The translations under genes and the position numbers were made by a program. A DNA stretch of 7,815 bases from an uncultured Acetatifactor sp. (GTDB taxonomy: Bacteria > Bacillota > Clostridia > Lachnospirales > Lachnospiraceae). The notes under the pieces were generated by a model. It was not told the origin of the DNA and searched no databases. It worked only from the letters and a program-made list of their open reading frames with translations. The first letter of the stretch is position 1; the number at the start of each line of letters is the position of its first letter. Where the stretch lies: NCBI GenBank assembly GCA_910578215.1, contig CAJTPH010000068.1:1-7815 (forward strand), given 5' to 3'. Below are positions 1 to 5,714 of the stretch, one piece after another.

Positions 1-25
1 ACTCAATCAGCTCTTTCTTCGTCAT
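1..25 (-). CDS. 5' end of an unidentified gene (partial, runs off the window)
   Basis: On the minus strand an AGGAGG ribosome binding site (about 36-43) precedes an ATG at 25-23, which opens a frame reading MTKKELIE before the window ends. Only eight residues are visible, so no product can be named. It lies immediately beyond the hairpin-ended segment that interrupts the integrase gene and is not the continuation of that integrase. The good ribosome binding site and spacing support a real start, but the frame is too short to test. Confidence 0.4.
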
Positions 26-58
26 AGCCGTTCACATCCTCCTTTTTGCAATAAAAAT

Positions 59-117
59 AGGACTATATCAGCTATGCAGTCGGTGGCATCTGCCACTTCA
101 AGAGCTAATTTAGTCCT
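59..117 (-). repeat. Long imperfect hairpin with inner GTGGCA/TGCCAC stem; possible terminator
   Basis: Outer arms AGGACTATATCAGCT (59-73) and AGCTAATTTAGTCCT (103-117) pair with two mismatches. Inside is a perfect six-base stem GTGGCA (83-88) / TGCCAC (91-96) with a two-base loop. On the minus strand the outer stem is followed by CTATTTTTATT, so transcripts of the broken int could terminate here. It is also the far-end hairpin of the putative insertion. Confidence 0.55.
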
Positions 118-288
118 ACCTAAATAATTTTTATATTTTTATGCATCAGAAAAACAATCTTCACCTCCAAAACCACATGACTTTTATTCCCGCCGGAATC
201 CTGATGCAGCATGGGCATTTGTGAGATATTTGATTGGTAAAACAGCGCTGCCTCCCATCAATACCTTGCTTCGTTGCAATTTTGAGAA

Positions 289-342
289 AGGACTAAATCA
301 GCTCAAACCCTTGTATTTACTGGATTTGTTCTAACTTTAGTC
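289..342 (-). repeat. Start-side hairpin of the putative insertion
   Basis: On the minus strand GACTAAAGTTAG (342-331) pairs imperfectly with GAGCTGATTTAGTC (304-291), leaving a loop of about 26 bases. The downstream arm is nearly identical to that of the 59-117 hairpin and in the same orientation, which is what links the two as ends of one element. Confidence 0.45.
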
Positions 343-952
343 TTATTTTACCGTAAGCATCGCCAATCCTACAGCCCGTCCAAAAGAGGATTTCAAAGAT
401 TAAATAGTATCGTGTTCCCGGCTCTATCGTCTGAATAAATCTCTGATATTCCTCTGTTGTCCAAAAGTCCAAACTTCTTGAATCGGAATTTCCCATGCGC
501 TTCACTTTCTTACATGGATTTGTGTGCAAATCATAAATGCGTGACGCATGAGTAAATATACAGGTCAACTGATTTTGTATCATTCTTAAATAGCTTTCCG
601 AAAATCCCTTTGTCTGCATTTCGTTCTGCCACTGTATGATTTGCGAAGCGGTAATCTCACTTAACATCTGTTCGCCAAAGTACGGAATAATGTGTTGCTC
701 CATCATATATCGTTTATTCTTCATGGTACGGTCTTTTAACTCATTCTGCTTATCCTCAAAATAGACCTCCATAAATTCACTTAACTTCATATCCATGCTT
801 CGGCTACTGCTCAATTTCTTTTGCCGCTCATACTCTAACGCTTCTCTTTTTGTTTCAAATCCCCTCTTTCTCCGCTTTTTCTTCTCTCCTTTTGCCGTTG
901 TTTCAAACCATTGCGCCGACCACTTTTTTGTGTCTTTCTCCTTATAAGCCAT
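317..952 (-). pseudogene. int: Tyrosine recombinase (integrase), truncated in the catalytic domain
   Basis: This is a phage/ICE-type tyrosine recombinase that would integrate and excise the element by cutting and rejoining att sites. The N-terminus (about residues 8-45, KWSAQWFETTAKGEK, rich in Lys/Arg) is an arm-type DNA-binding domain. Residues about 55-150 form the SAM-like core-binding domain. The catalytic domain begins near 160 and reaches the box I motif FWTGCRIG, with the first catalytic Arg at 195. The frame then leaves the family at GDA-YGKIRLKLEQIQ and stops at 211 residues, where about 370-400 is usual. The remaining catalytic Lys, His-x-x-Arg, His/Trp and Tyr are absent, so the product cannot recombine DNA. 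ATG at 952 follows a GGAAAGGAG site, 18 nt after the upstream xis-like gene, so the two are co-transcribed. The lesion coincides with the hairpin-ended insertion starting at 352, and the missing half does not resume on its other side. Confidence 0.85.
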
Positions 953-970
953 ACAGCCACGCTCCTTTCC

Positions 971-1165
971 TTAGCTTATTGATAACTCATAACCGTACAT
1001 TTTCTTTGCCCAAAACCCCCTCGGAATACGTCCTGCCATTGTAATATATCCCTGTCCTGCAAGTTCCCTGTTCAGTTCTTTTACAATCTTGTAGGCATGA
1101 GATTTTGAACAATTTAACTCTTTGGCTATATCTTCCGCACTCATCATATAACGGTAGTTTGCCAC
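971..1165 (-). CDS. xis: Small HTH DNA-binding protein, probable excisionase
   Basis: A 64-residue basic protein. Residues about 8-35 (MSAEDIAKELNCSKSHAYKIVKEL) form a helix-turn-helix of the MerR/excisionase-like type, in which an AEDIA-x-x-L helix leads into a recognition helix. The C-terminal part (GRIPRGFWAKKMYGYE) resembles the wing seen in small element-borne DNA-binding proteins. In many Firmicutes elements such a gene lies directly upstream of int and acts as excisionase or directionality factor; that role is inferred from context. The start is GTG at 1165, eight bases after the strong AAGGAGGA site at 1180-1173. An ATG four bases earlier opens a different frame that lacks this domain. 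It is followed after 18 nt by the truncated int and is transcribed from the operator-rich divergent region. Confidence 0.7.
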   Translation of the reverse strand: MANYRYMMSAEDIAKELNCSKSHAYKIVKELNRELAGQGYITMAGRIPRGFWAKKMYGYELSIS

Positions 1166-1197
1166 ACATTTGTCCTCCTTTCCCCTTTTAGAAATCC

Positions 1198-1226
1198 ATT
1201 ATAATATTTGTATTTCATATGTGTAC
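1198..1226 (-). promoter_or_regulatory. Possible second promoter for xis-int
   Basis: A perfect TATAAT (minus strand, 1203-1198) lies 33 bp upstream of the xis start. The position for a -35, 17 bp away, holds GTACAC, which is a poor match and overlaps the TACGAATTTCGTA operator candidate at 1224-1236. Weaker overall than the upstream candidate at 1242-1270. Confidence 0.35.
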
Positions 1227-1236
1227 GAATTTCGTA
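1224..1236. promoter_or_regulatory. Operator candidate O1, TACGAA-N-TTCGTA
   Basis: TACGAATTTCGTA is a 13-bp dyad with a single central base. The same dyad recurs at 1290-1302. It sits at the expected start point of the xis promoter at 1242-1270 and at the -35 of the alternative one, where a bound repressor would block xis-int transcription. Confidence 0.6.
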
Positions 1237-1241
1237 TATTC

Positions 1242-1270
1242 ATATTATCACCTTATAAATATAATGTAAA
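1242..1270 (-). promoter_or_regulatory. Probable xis-int promoter
   Basis: On the minus strand TTTACA (1270-1265), a 17-bp spacer and TAATAT (1247-1242) make a plausible sigma-A promoter. Its expected start point near 1235 falls inside operator candidate O1, and the O2/O3 cluster lies just upstream of its -35, a layout suited to repression. Confidence 0.5.
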
Positions 1271-1273
1271 CAC

Positions 1274-1302
1274 TTCGTAAAAATATTTTTACGAACTTCG
1301 TA
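1274..1302. promoter_or_regulatory. Operator candidates O2/O3: overlapping TTCGTA/TACGAA palindromes
   Basis: A perfect 22-bp palindrome spans 1274-1295, beginning TTCGTAAAAAT and ending in its mirror ATTTTTACGAA. Its right half is shared with TACGAACTTCGTA at 1290-1302, which has the same half-sites and one-base spacing as O1. Two further TTCGTA half-sites occur at 1336-1341, inside the repressor promoter, and at 1375-1380. These are the likely binding sites of the divergently encoded Cro/CI-type repressor. Confidence 0.6.
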
Positions 1303-1325
1303 TTTACATTTTTTCTATTTTTCTC

Positions 1326-1354
1326 TTTTATGTTTTTCGTATATGTGGTATGAT
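1326..1354 (+). promoter_or_regulatory. Repressor gene promoter with extended -10
   Basis: TATGAT at 1349-1354 is preceded by TGG, giving an extended -10. The -35 region (TTTTAT, 1326-1331) is weak. A TTCGTA half-site at 1336-1341 lies in the spacer, so autoregulation by the repressor is likely. It drives the gene starting at 1412. Confidence 0.55.
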
Positions 1355-1411
1355 GATAAATAGGATTTATGCTTTTCGTAATTATTCAACATATGAAAAT
1401 AGGAGGTCACT

Positions 1412-1894
1412 ATGGGCGATGGAAAGAAGCTGAAAGGAATACTTGATAGTAAGAATACAAATGTCCGTCAGATTGCAAAGGCTACGGGAATTAGTGCTAC
1501 AACACTATATTCTATTATCCAAAAGGATTCCAATATCCGATTTGACTTTGCTTTACGGTTGGCAAATGAATTAGAAATTGATGTGAATGAGATATGCGCC
1601 GCCAGTCCGTTCTCCGGCGCTATTACAGAAGAAGAAATATATCCCACGCTCCCCGATGGACTGAATGGGGCTCTTGACGGAAACCGGATAAAGGTATATT
1701 TAAAAAATTCACTATATCCGCTTATGTATCTGTTTGGGAAAAATAGTATGCCCGATGTGGATAATCTGTTGACTTCATTTTATCAGCTAGACGATGAAGC
1801 AAGAAAGGAAGTAGTGGAAACAATACAGTTCAAATTACAGTATCACAAAGATAAAGAACGGGCAGAACAGGTAAAGCAAATAAAGGGTTGGTAA
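1412..1894 (+). CDS. Cro/CI-type (XRE) transcriptional repressor of the integrative element
   Basis: A 160-residue cytoplasmic DNA-binding protein. Residues about 5-62 form an XRE/lambda-repressor-like five-helix domain: LKGILDSKNTNVRQIAKATG, then the recognition helix SATTLYSIIQKDSN, then FDFALRLANELEIDVNEIC. The rest (about 70-160) has no recognised domain. It lacks an obvious LexA-type Ser/Lys autocleavage motif and ends in a charged, probably helical tail (DDEARKEVVETIQFK) that could mediate dimerisation. ATG at 1412 follows a perfect AGGAGG (1401-1406) with five-base spacing. It is divergent from xis-int across a region carrying TACGAA/TTCGTA dyads, so it probably represses xis-int and itself. 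It appears intact, unlike int. Its AT-rich composition contrasts with the translation genes nearby and fits acquisition by transfer. The repressor role is inferred from fold and context. Confidence 0.85.
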   Translation: MGDGKKLKGILDSKNTNVRQIAKATGISATTLYSIIQKDSNIRFDFALRLANELEIDVNEICAASPFSGAITEEEIYPTLPDGLNGALDGNRIKVYLKNSLYPLMYLFGKNSMPDVDNLLTSFYQLDDEARKEVVETIQFKLQYHKDKERAEQVKQIKGW

Positions 1895-1899
1895 AAGCA

Positions 1900-1943
1900 A
1901 ACTCCGATGAAAAATGGCACCAAATTTCATCGGAGTTCTTTTT
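1900..1943 (+). terminator. Intrinsic terminator of the repressor gene
   Basis: A perfect 13-bp stem, AACTCCGATGAAA (1900-1912) with TTTCATCGGAGTT (1925-1937), has a 12-base loop and is followed by CTTTTT. It begins six bases after the repressor stop codon. The loop contains one of the three GGCACC repeats. Confidence 0.9.
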
Positions 1944-1963
1944 ACGGCACCGTTTTGGCACCG
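1915..1963 (+). repeat. Three GGCACC repeats near the element's tuf-side edge (possible integrase arm sites)
   Basis: TGGCACCA (1915-1922), CGGCACCG (1945-1952) and TGGCACCG (1956-1963) are direct repeats; the last two are 11 bp apart, one helical turn. They lie where the foreign module meets the tuf terminator. Short direct repeats beside an att core commonly serve as arm-type sites for the N-terminal domain of tyrosine integrases. That role is inferred. The att core itself cannot be defined because the other end of the element is outside the window. Confidence 0.35.
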
Positions 1964-1993
1964 CTTACTACTTTTTTACTGTTGCAAAGCTTC

Positions 1994-2025
1994 AAAAAGG
2001 GCTTCCCGATTTCTCGGAAAGCCCC
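1994..2025 (-). terminator. Intrinsic terminator of tuf and the str operon
   Basis: On the minus strand GGGCTTTCCGA (2024-2014) pairs with TCGGGAAGCCC (2009-1999) around a four-base loop, with one mismatch, and is followed by TTTTTG. It lies about 40 bases after the tuf stop. It also faces the repressor terminator, which isolates the two transcription units. Confidence 0.85.
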
Positions 2026-2047
2026 ATAAATCTAGCTTTTTACGAAT

Positions 2048-2063
2048 GAATTCGCAAGAATTC
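2048..2063. repeat. Small GAATTC-GCAA-GAATTC hairpin in the tuf 3' untranslated region
   Basis: Two GAATTC units flank a four-base loop directly after the tuf stop codon (2069-2067). Without an adjacent T-run it is not a terminator itself; it may protect the 3' end or aid the terminator at 1994-2025. Confidence 0.35.
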
Positions 2064-2066
2064 TAT

Positions 2067-3257
2067 TTACTCAATGATAGTAGCCACACGACCAGACCCA
2101 ACAGTCCTGCCACCCTCACGTATAGCAAAGGTCAAGCCCTGCTCCATAGCGATGGGGTGAATCAGCTCGATGGACATCTCAATATTGTCGCCAGGCATGC
2201 ACATCTCTGTGCCTTCAGGCAGGTTGCAGACGCCGGTAACGTCGGTAGTTCTGAAGTAGAACTGAGGACGATAGTTGTTGAAGAAAGGTGTATGACGTCC
2301 ACCCTCGTCCTTGGTCAGAACGTAAACCTGCGCGGTAAACTTCTTGTGGCAGGTAACGGTGCCGGGCTTTGAAAGAACCTGTCCTCTTTCGATTTCGGTT
2401 CTCTGGATACCACGCAGCAAAGCGCCGATGTTATCACCAGCCTGTGCTTCGTCAAGCATCTTGCGGAACATCTCGATACCGGTTACAACGGTCTTTCTGG
2501 TCTCCTCTGTGATACCAACGATTTCAACTTCCTCATTCAGATGCAGAGTACCACGCTCTACACGGCCGGTTGCAACGGTACCACGACCGGTAATGGTGAA
2601 CACGTCCTCTACAGGCATCAGGAAAGGCTTGTCGGTGTCACGCTGAGGATCAGGAATATAATCGTCAACGGTGCTCATCAGCTCCATGATCTTATCGCCC
2701 CACTCGCCGTTGGGATCTTCCAGAGCCTTCAGAGCGGAACCCTTGATAATAGGGCAGTCATTGAAGCCATACTCCTCAAGCTGCTCTACCACTTCCATTT
2801 CAACCAGCTCAAGGATATCGTCATCCACGTCAGGGCTGTCGCACTTGTTCAGGAATACAACGATATAGGGAACGCCTACCTGACGAGCCAGAAGGATATG
2901 CTCCTTGGTCTGCGCCATAACGCCGTCGGTAGCAGCTACAACAAGAATAGCGCCGTCCATCTGAGCTGCGCCGGTGATCATGTTCTTTACATAGTCAGCA
3001 TGTCCAGGGCAGTCAACGTGTGCATAGTGCCTCTTGTCGGTCTGGTACTCAACGTGTGCGGTAGAAATGGTAATACCACGCTCTCTCTCTTCGGGAGCCT
3101 TATCGATATTCTCAAAATCTACCTTCTCATTACCTGCAATTCTTTCAGCCAGAACCCTGGTAATAGCAGCGGTTAAGGTTGTTTTGCCATGGTCAACGTG
3201 ACCAATGGTACCAATGTTACAATGGGGCTTACTTCTGTCAAATTTAGCTTTTGCCAT
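2067..3257 (-). CDS. tuf: Translation elongation factor Tu (EF-Tu)
   Basis: A GTPase that delivers aminoacyl-tRNA to the ribosomal A site as a ternary complex with GTP. 396 residues, the normal full length. G1 is GHVDHGKT (19-26), the switch I region is RGITIST (60-66), G3 is DCPGH (82-86), G4 is NKCD (137-140) and G5 is GSAL (173-176). Beta-barrel domain 2 follows (about 210-300, VEDVFTITGRGTVATGRVERG), then domain 3, ending GGRTVGSGRVATIIE. The frame remains open 22 codons upstream, but the start is ATG at 3257 (MAKAKF), which matches the family and follows AAGGAGGA at 3273-3266. It is last in the str operon, 217 bp after fusA, with two promoter candidates of its own in that gap, fitting the need for more EF-Tu than EF-G. 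No truncation or missing motif is visible. Confidence 0.99.
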   Translation of the reverse strand: MAKAKFDRSKPHCNIGTIGHVDHGKTTLTAAITRVLAERIAGNEKVDFENIDKAPEERERGITISTAHVEYQTDKRHYAHVDCPGHADYVKNMITGAAQMDGAILVVAATDGVMAQTKEHILLARQVGVPYIVVFLNKCDSPDVDDDILELVEMEVVEQLEEYGFNDCPIIKGSALKALEDPNGEWGDKIMELMSTVDDYIPDPQRDTDKPFLMPVEDVFTITGRGTVATGRVERGTLHLNEEVEIVGITEETRKTVVTGIEMFRKMLDEAQAGDNIGALLRGIQRTEIERGQVLSKPGTVTCHKKFTAQVYVLTKDEGGRHTPFFNNYRPQFYFRTTDVTGVCNLPEGTEMCMPGDNIEMSIELIHPIAMEQGLTFAIREGGRTVGSGRVATIIE

Positions 3258-3312
3258 TATTAAAATCCTCCTTAATTTAATAAAACACTTTGTTCTTTTT
3301 CTAACCGAAGCG

Positions 3313-3340
3313 CTTATAAGCATTCTTGGCGCTCTGTCAA
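3313..3340 (-). promoter_or_regulatory. tuf promoter candidate 2 (proximal)
   Basis: On the minus strand TTGACA (3340-3335), a 16-bp spacer and TATAAG (3318-3313). The -35 is perfect and the -10 matches at five of six positions. It would give a leader of about 50 nt before tuf. Confidence 0.6.
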
Positions 3341-3394
3341 CCCGACTGCCTCTGATTACAGCGCTTGGACAATAGAAAGCTGACCTTGCTTCCT

Positions 3395-3423
3395 ATTATA
3401 TTAAATATTTAAAGGTTTTTCAA
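3395..3423 (-). promoter_or_regulatory. tuf promoter candidate 1 (distal)
   Basis: On the minus strand TTGAAA (3423-3418), an AT-rich 17-bp spacer and a perfect TATAAT (3400-3395). It is about 50 bp after the fusA stop. No strong terminator separates fusA from tuf, so tuf can probably be read both from the operon promoter and from here. Confidence 0.7.
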
Positions 3424-3474
3424 GCTGTTTTTTGATAATATTGGAAAAATACAGTTTTTATATTCCGGCGTTCG

Positions 3475-5637
3475 TTAACCCTTCTTTGCCGCCAGAACCT
3501 TTTCCTGTACGTTCTTGGGTACGGGTTCATACTTTTCAAAGAACATGGAGTAATTACCGCGTCCCTGGGTCTTTGATCGAAGGTCCGTGGAATAACCGAA
3601 CATTTCGGCAAGGGGAACAAATGCTCTCACCATCTTGCCTCCGCCGATATCATCCATTCCTTCCACACGTCCGCGGCGTGAGTTCAAATCACCGATAACA
3701 TCGCCCATATACTCCTCAGGCATGGTGACCTCCACCTTCATGATAGGCTCAAGCAGCACAGGCGCAGCCTTCTGCATCGCTTCCTTAAATGCCATGGAAC
3801 CGGCAATGTGGAAAGCCATTTCAGAGGAGTCGACCTCGTGATAGGAGCCATCATATACATTTGCGTGAACGCCCAGAACGGGGAATCCGCCAAGGATACC
3901 TGCCTGCGCAGCCTCCTTGATTCCCTGTCCTACCGCAGGAATATATTCCTTGGGAATGGAACCGCCGACAACGGTGGACTCAAACAGCAGTGTGGGAGGC
4001 TCGTTAATCAGGATATTAGCCTTGGGATCAAATTCAAACTTCTCGCAGTTTGCCTCCAGGGGCTCAAACTTAACCTTACAGTGTCCGTACTGTCCACGTC
4101 CGCCGGACTGCTTTGCATACTTGGAGTCTACCTCCACCGCCTTGGTGAACGCTTCCTTATACGCAACCTGAGGTGCGCCTACATTAGCCTCCACCTTAAA
4201 CTCACGAAGCAGACGGTCTACGATAATCTCCAGATGAAGCTCGCCCATTCCGGCGATGATCGTCTGTCCGGTCTCCTGATTGGTGTGAGCGCGGAATGTG
4301 GGATCTTCCTCCGCAAGCTTTGCAAGAGCCTCGCCCATCTTTCCCTGCCCTGCCTTGGTCTTGGGCTCGATAGCAAGCTCAATAACGGGCTCGGGGAATT
4401 CCATGGACTCAAGGATCACCGGATGCTGCTCGTCGCAGAGAGTATCGCCGGTTGCAGTGAATTTAAAACCGACCGCAGCGGCAATGTCACCGGAGTAAAC
4501 CTTATCCAACTCAGCACGCTTGTTGGCATGCATCTGCAGGATACGTCCTACACGCTCTTTTTTATCCTTTGTGGCATTTAACACATAAGAGCCTGAGTTT
4601 AAAGTTCCCGAATATACGCGGAAAAATGCAAGCTTTCCTACAAAGGGATCTGCCATGATCTTAAAGGCAAGAGCCGCAAAAGGCTCAGTGTCACTTGAAT
4701 GCTTCTCCACCTCGTTGCCCTGCAGGTCGGTACCCTTGATAGCAGGGATATCGGTAGGAGCAGGCATGAACTCAAGGATTGCGTCCAGCAGCTTCTGAAC
4801 TCCCTTATTACGGTAAGCGGAGCCGCAGCACACAGGAATTGCCTTACACTCACAGGTCGCCCTGCGCAGCGCCTTCTTCATATCCTCCGCGGAAGGTTCT
4901 TCTCCCTCCAGGTACATCATCATCAAATCATCGTCCAGCTCGCTGATCTTTTCAATTAATTCCGTGCGGTAAAGCTCCGCATCGTCCTTCATATCTCCGA
5001 GATCATCGGTCACGGTGATATCGTCACCCTTATCATCATTATAGATGTAAGCCTTCATCTCAAACAGATCGATGATTCCTTTAAAACCGTCTTCTTTGCC
5101 GATAGGCAGCTGAAGAATAATGGCATTTTTGCCAAGTCTGGTCCTAATCTGTTCAACCGCGCCATAGAAATTTGCGCCCAGAATGTCCATCTTGTTGATG
5201 AACGCCATACGGGGTACATTGTAGGTGTCAGCCTGACGCCAAACGTTCTCGGACTGAGGCTCTACACCGCCCTTCGCACAGAAAACGCCTACGGCGCCGT
5301 CCAACACGCGAAGGGAACGCTCTACTTCCACGGTAAAGTCAACGTGACCAGGGGTATCAATAATATTGATACGATGCTCCAACGCACCAGGCATGGGCTT
5401 GGTCTCTTTTTCCAAAGTCCAATGGCAGGTGGTCGCAGCTGAAGTGATGGTAATTCCTCTTTCCTGCTCCTGCTCCATCCAGTCCATGGTTGCAGTGCCT
5501 TCATGAGTATCACCGATCTTGTAGTTTACACCAGTATAATACAGAATACGCTCGGTCAATGTGGTCTTGCCGGCATCGATATGAGCCATAATTCCGATAT
5601 TTCTGGTTCTCTCTAACGGATATTCTCTTTCAGCCAA
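3475..5637 (-). CDS. fusA: Translation elongation factor G (EF-G)
   Basis: A ribosome-dependent GTPase that drives translocation of tRNAs and mRNA and, with ribosome recycling factor, splits ribosomes after termination. G1 is AHIDAGKT (18-25), switch I is RGITITSAAT (60-69), G3 is DTPGH (94-98) and G4 is NKMD (148-151). The beta-barrel domain follows (about 315-400), then domains III-V, including AGMGELHLEI and the SGGRGQYGH loop region of domain IV. At 720 residues it is somewhat longer than the usual 690-705; part of the excess is an insertion before G3 (ETKPMPGALEHRIN). The start is TTG at 5637 (MAEREYPLERTRNIG), eight bases after AAGGAGG; no ATG or GTG in frame fits better. It lies 54 nt after rpsG with no terminator between, consistent with one operon. 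All GTPase motifs are intact, so it is expected to be the main EF-G. Confidence 0.99.
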   Translation of the reverse strand: MAEREYPLERTRNIGIMAHIDAGKTTLTERILYYTGVNYKIGDTHEGTATMDWMEQEQERGITITSAATTCHWTLEKETKPMPGALEHRINIIDTPGHVDFTVEVERSLRVLDGAVGVFCAKGGVEPQSENVWRQADTYNVPRMAFINKMDILGANFYGAVEQIRTRLGKNAIILQLPIGKEDGFKGIIDLFEMKAYIYNDDKGDDITVTDDLGDMKDDAELYRTELIEKISELDDDLMMMYLEGEEPSAEDMKKALRRATCECKAIPVCCGSAYRNKGVQKLLDAILEFMPAPTDIPAIKGTDLQGNEVEKHSSDTEPFAALAFKIMADPFVGKLAFFRVYSGTLNSGSYVLNATKDKKERVGRILQMHANKRAELDKVYSGDIAAAVGFKFTATGDTLCDEQHPVILESMEFPEPVIELAIEPKTKAGQGKMGEALAKLAEEDPTFRAHTNQETGQTIIAGMGELHLEIIVDRLLREFKVEANVGAPQVAYKEAFTKAVEVDSKYAKQSGGRGQYGHCKVKFEPLEANCEKFEFDPKANILINEPPTLLFESTVVGGSIPKEYIPAVGQGIKEAAQAGILGGFPVLGVHANVYDGSYHEVDSSEMAFHIAGSMAFKEAMQKAAPVLLEPIMKVEVTMPEEYMGDVIGDLNSRRGRVEGMDDIGGGKMVRAFVPLAEMFGYSTDLRSKTQGRGNYSMFFEKYEPVPKNVQEKVLAAKKG

Positions 5638-5658
5638 GATTTTTTCCTCCTTCCAACT

Positions 5659-5714
5659 CCACTTCAGAATCTATAGTGGCAGAATCCCACCTTAGAATCT
5701 GTAGTGGGAGAACG
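5659..5714 (-). repeat. 28-bp tandem duplication spanning the rpsG 3' end, forming two hairpins
   Basis: The unit at 5687-5714 contains the last codons and stop of rpsG. A second copy lies directly adjacent at 5659-5686, matching at 22 of 28 positions. Each copy can fold with a five-base stem: CCCAC/GTGGG around the stop codon and CCACT/AGTGG in the gap. The second hairpin ends about nine bases before the fusA ribosome binding site, so it may affect S7-EF-G translational coupling; that is inference. Confidence 0.65.

Larger units (their letters stand above)
50..352 (-). mobile_element. Putative non-autonomous hairpin-ended insertion (IS200/IS605-like) disrupting int
   Basis: Seen: the integrase frame loses family similarity at the minus-strand tetranucleotide TTAC (356-353). 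The following segment of about 300 bp carries one imperfect hairpin near each end. The start hairpin has arms at 342-331 and 304-289. The far hairpin has arms at 117-103 and 73-59. The two hairpins have the same orientation; AGGACTAAATCAGCT at 289 and AGGACTATATCAGCT at 59 match at 14 of 15 positions. Known: IS200/IS605 elements have subterminal hairpins instead of terminal inverted repeats, make no target duplication, and insert next to short tetra- or pentanucleotides; IS608 uses TTAC. Inferred: a transposase-less derivative or decayed remnant. No transposase gene is present. A minus-strand frame ending at about 187 with YLTNAHAASGFRRE and a stop could be a leftover C-terminus, but I cannot identify it. 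The far boundary near 45-58 is uncertain. Confidence 0.45.

Noticed and set aside
120..290. Complete TnpB guide RNA or transposase gene in the hairpin-ended segment
   Set aside because: There is no open frame of useful length and no recognisable TnpA or TnpB motif; only a short unassigned tail frame is present.
987..1169. ATG-started frame overlapping the xis-like gene
   Set aside because: It shares the ribosome binding site, but the GTG frame four bases later encodes a clear helix-turn-helix and this one does not.
2038..2060. TACGAA-TGAA-TTCGCA near the tuf stop as an extra operator
   Set aside because: The spacing is four bases instead of one and a half-site is imperfect, so it is likely chance.
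2541..3176. A 211-codon plus-strand open frame opposite tuf
   Set aside because: It is antisense to the highly conserved tuf and has no ribosome binding site of note.
3258..3323. Upstream extension of the tuf frame (22 codons)
   Set aside because: EF-Tu always begins at MAKxKF, and a strong ribosome binding site sits at that ATG; the extension overlaps the proximal promoter.
3808..4581. A 257-codon plus-strand open frame opposite fusA
   Set aside because: It is a shadow of fusA; its sequence is non-globular with no family match that I recognise.
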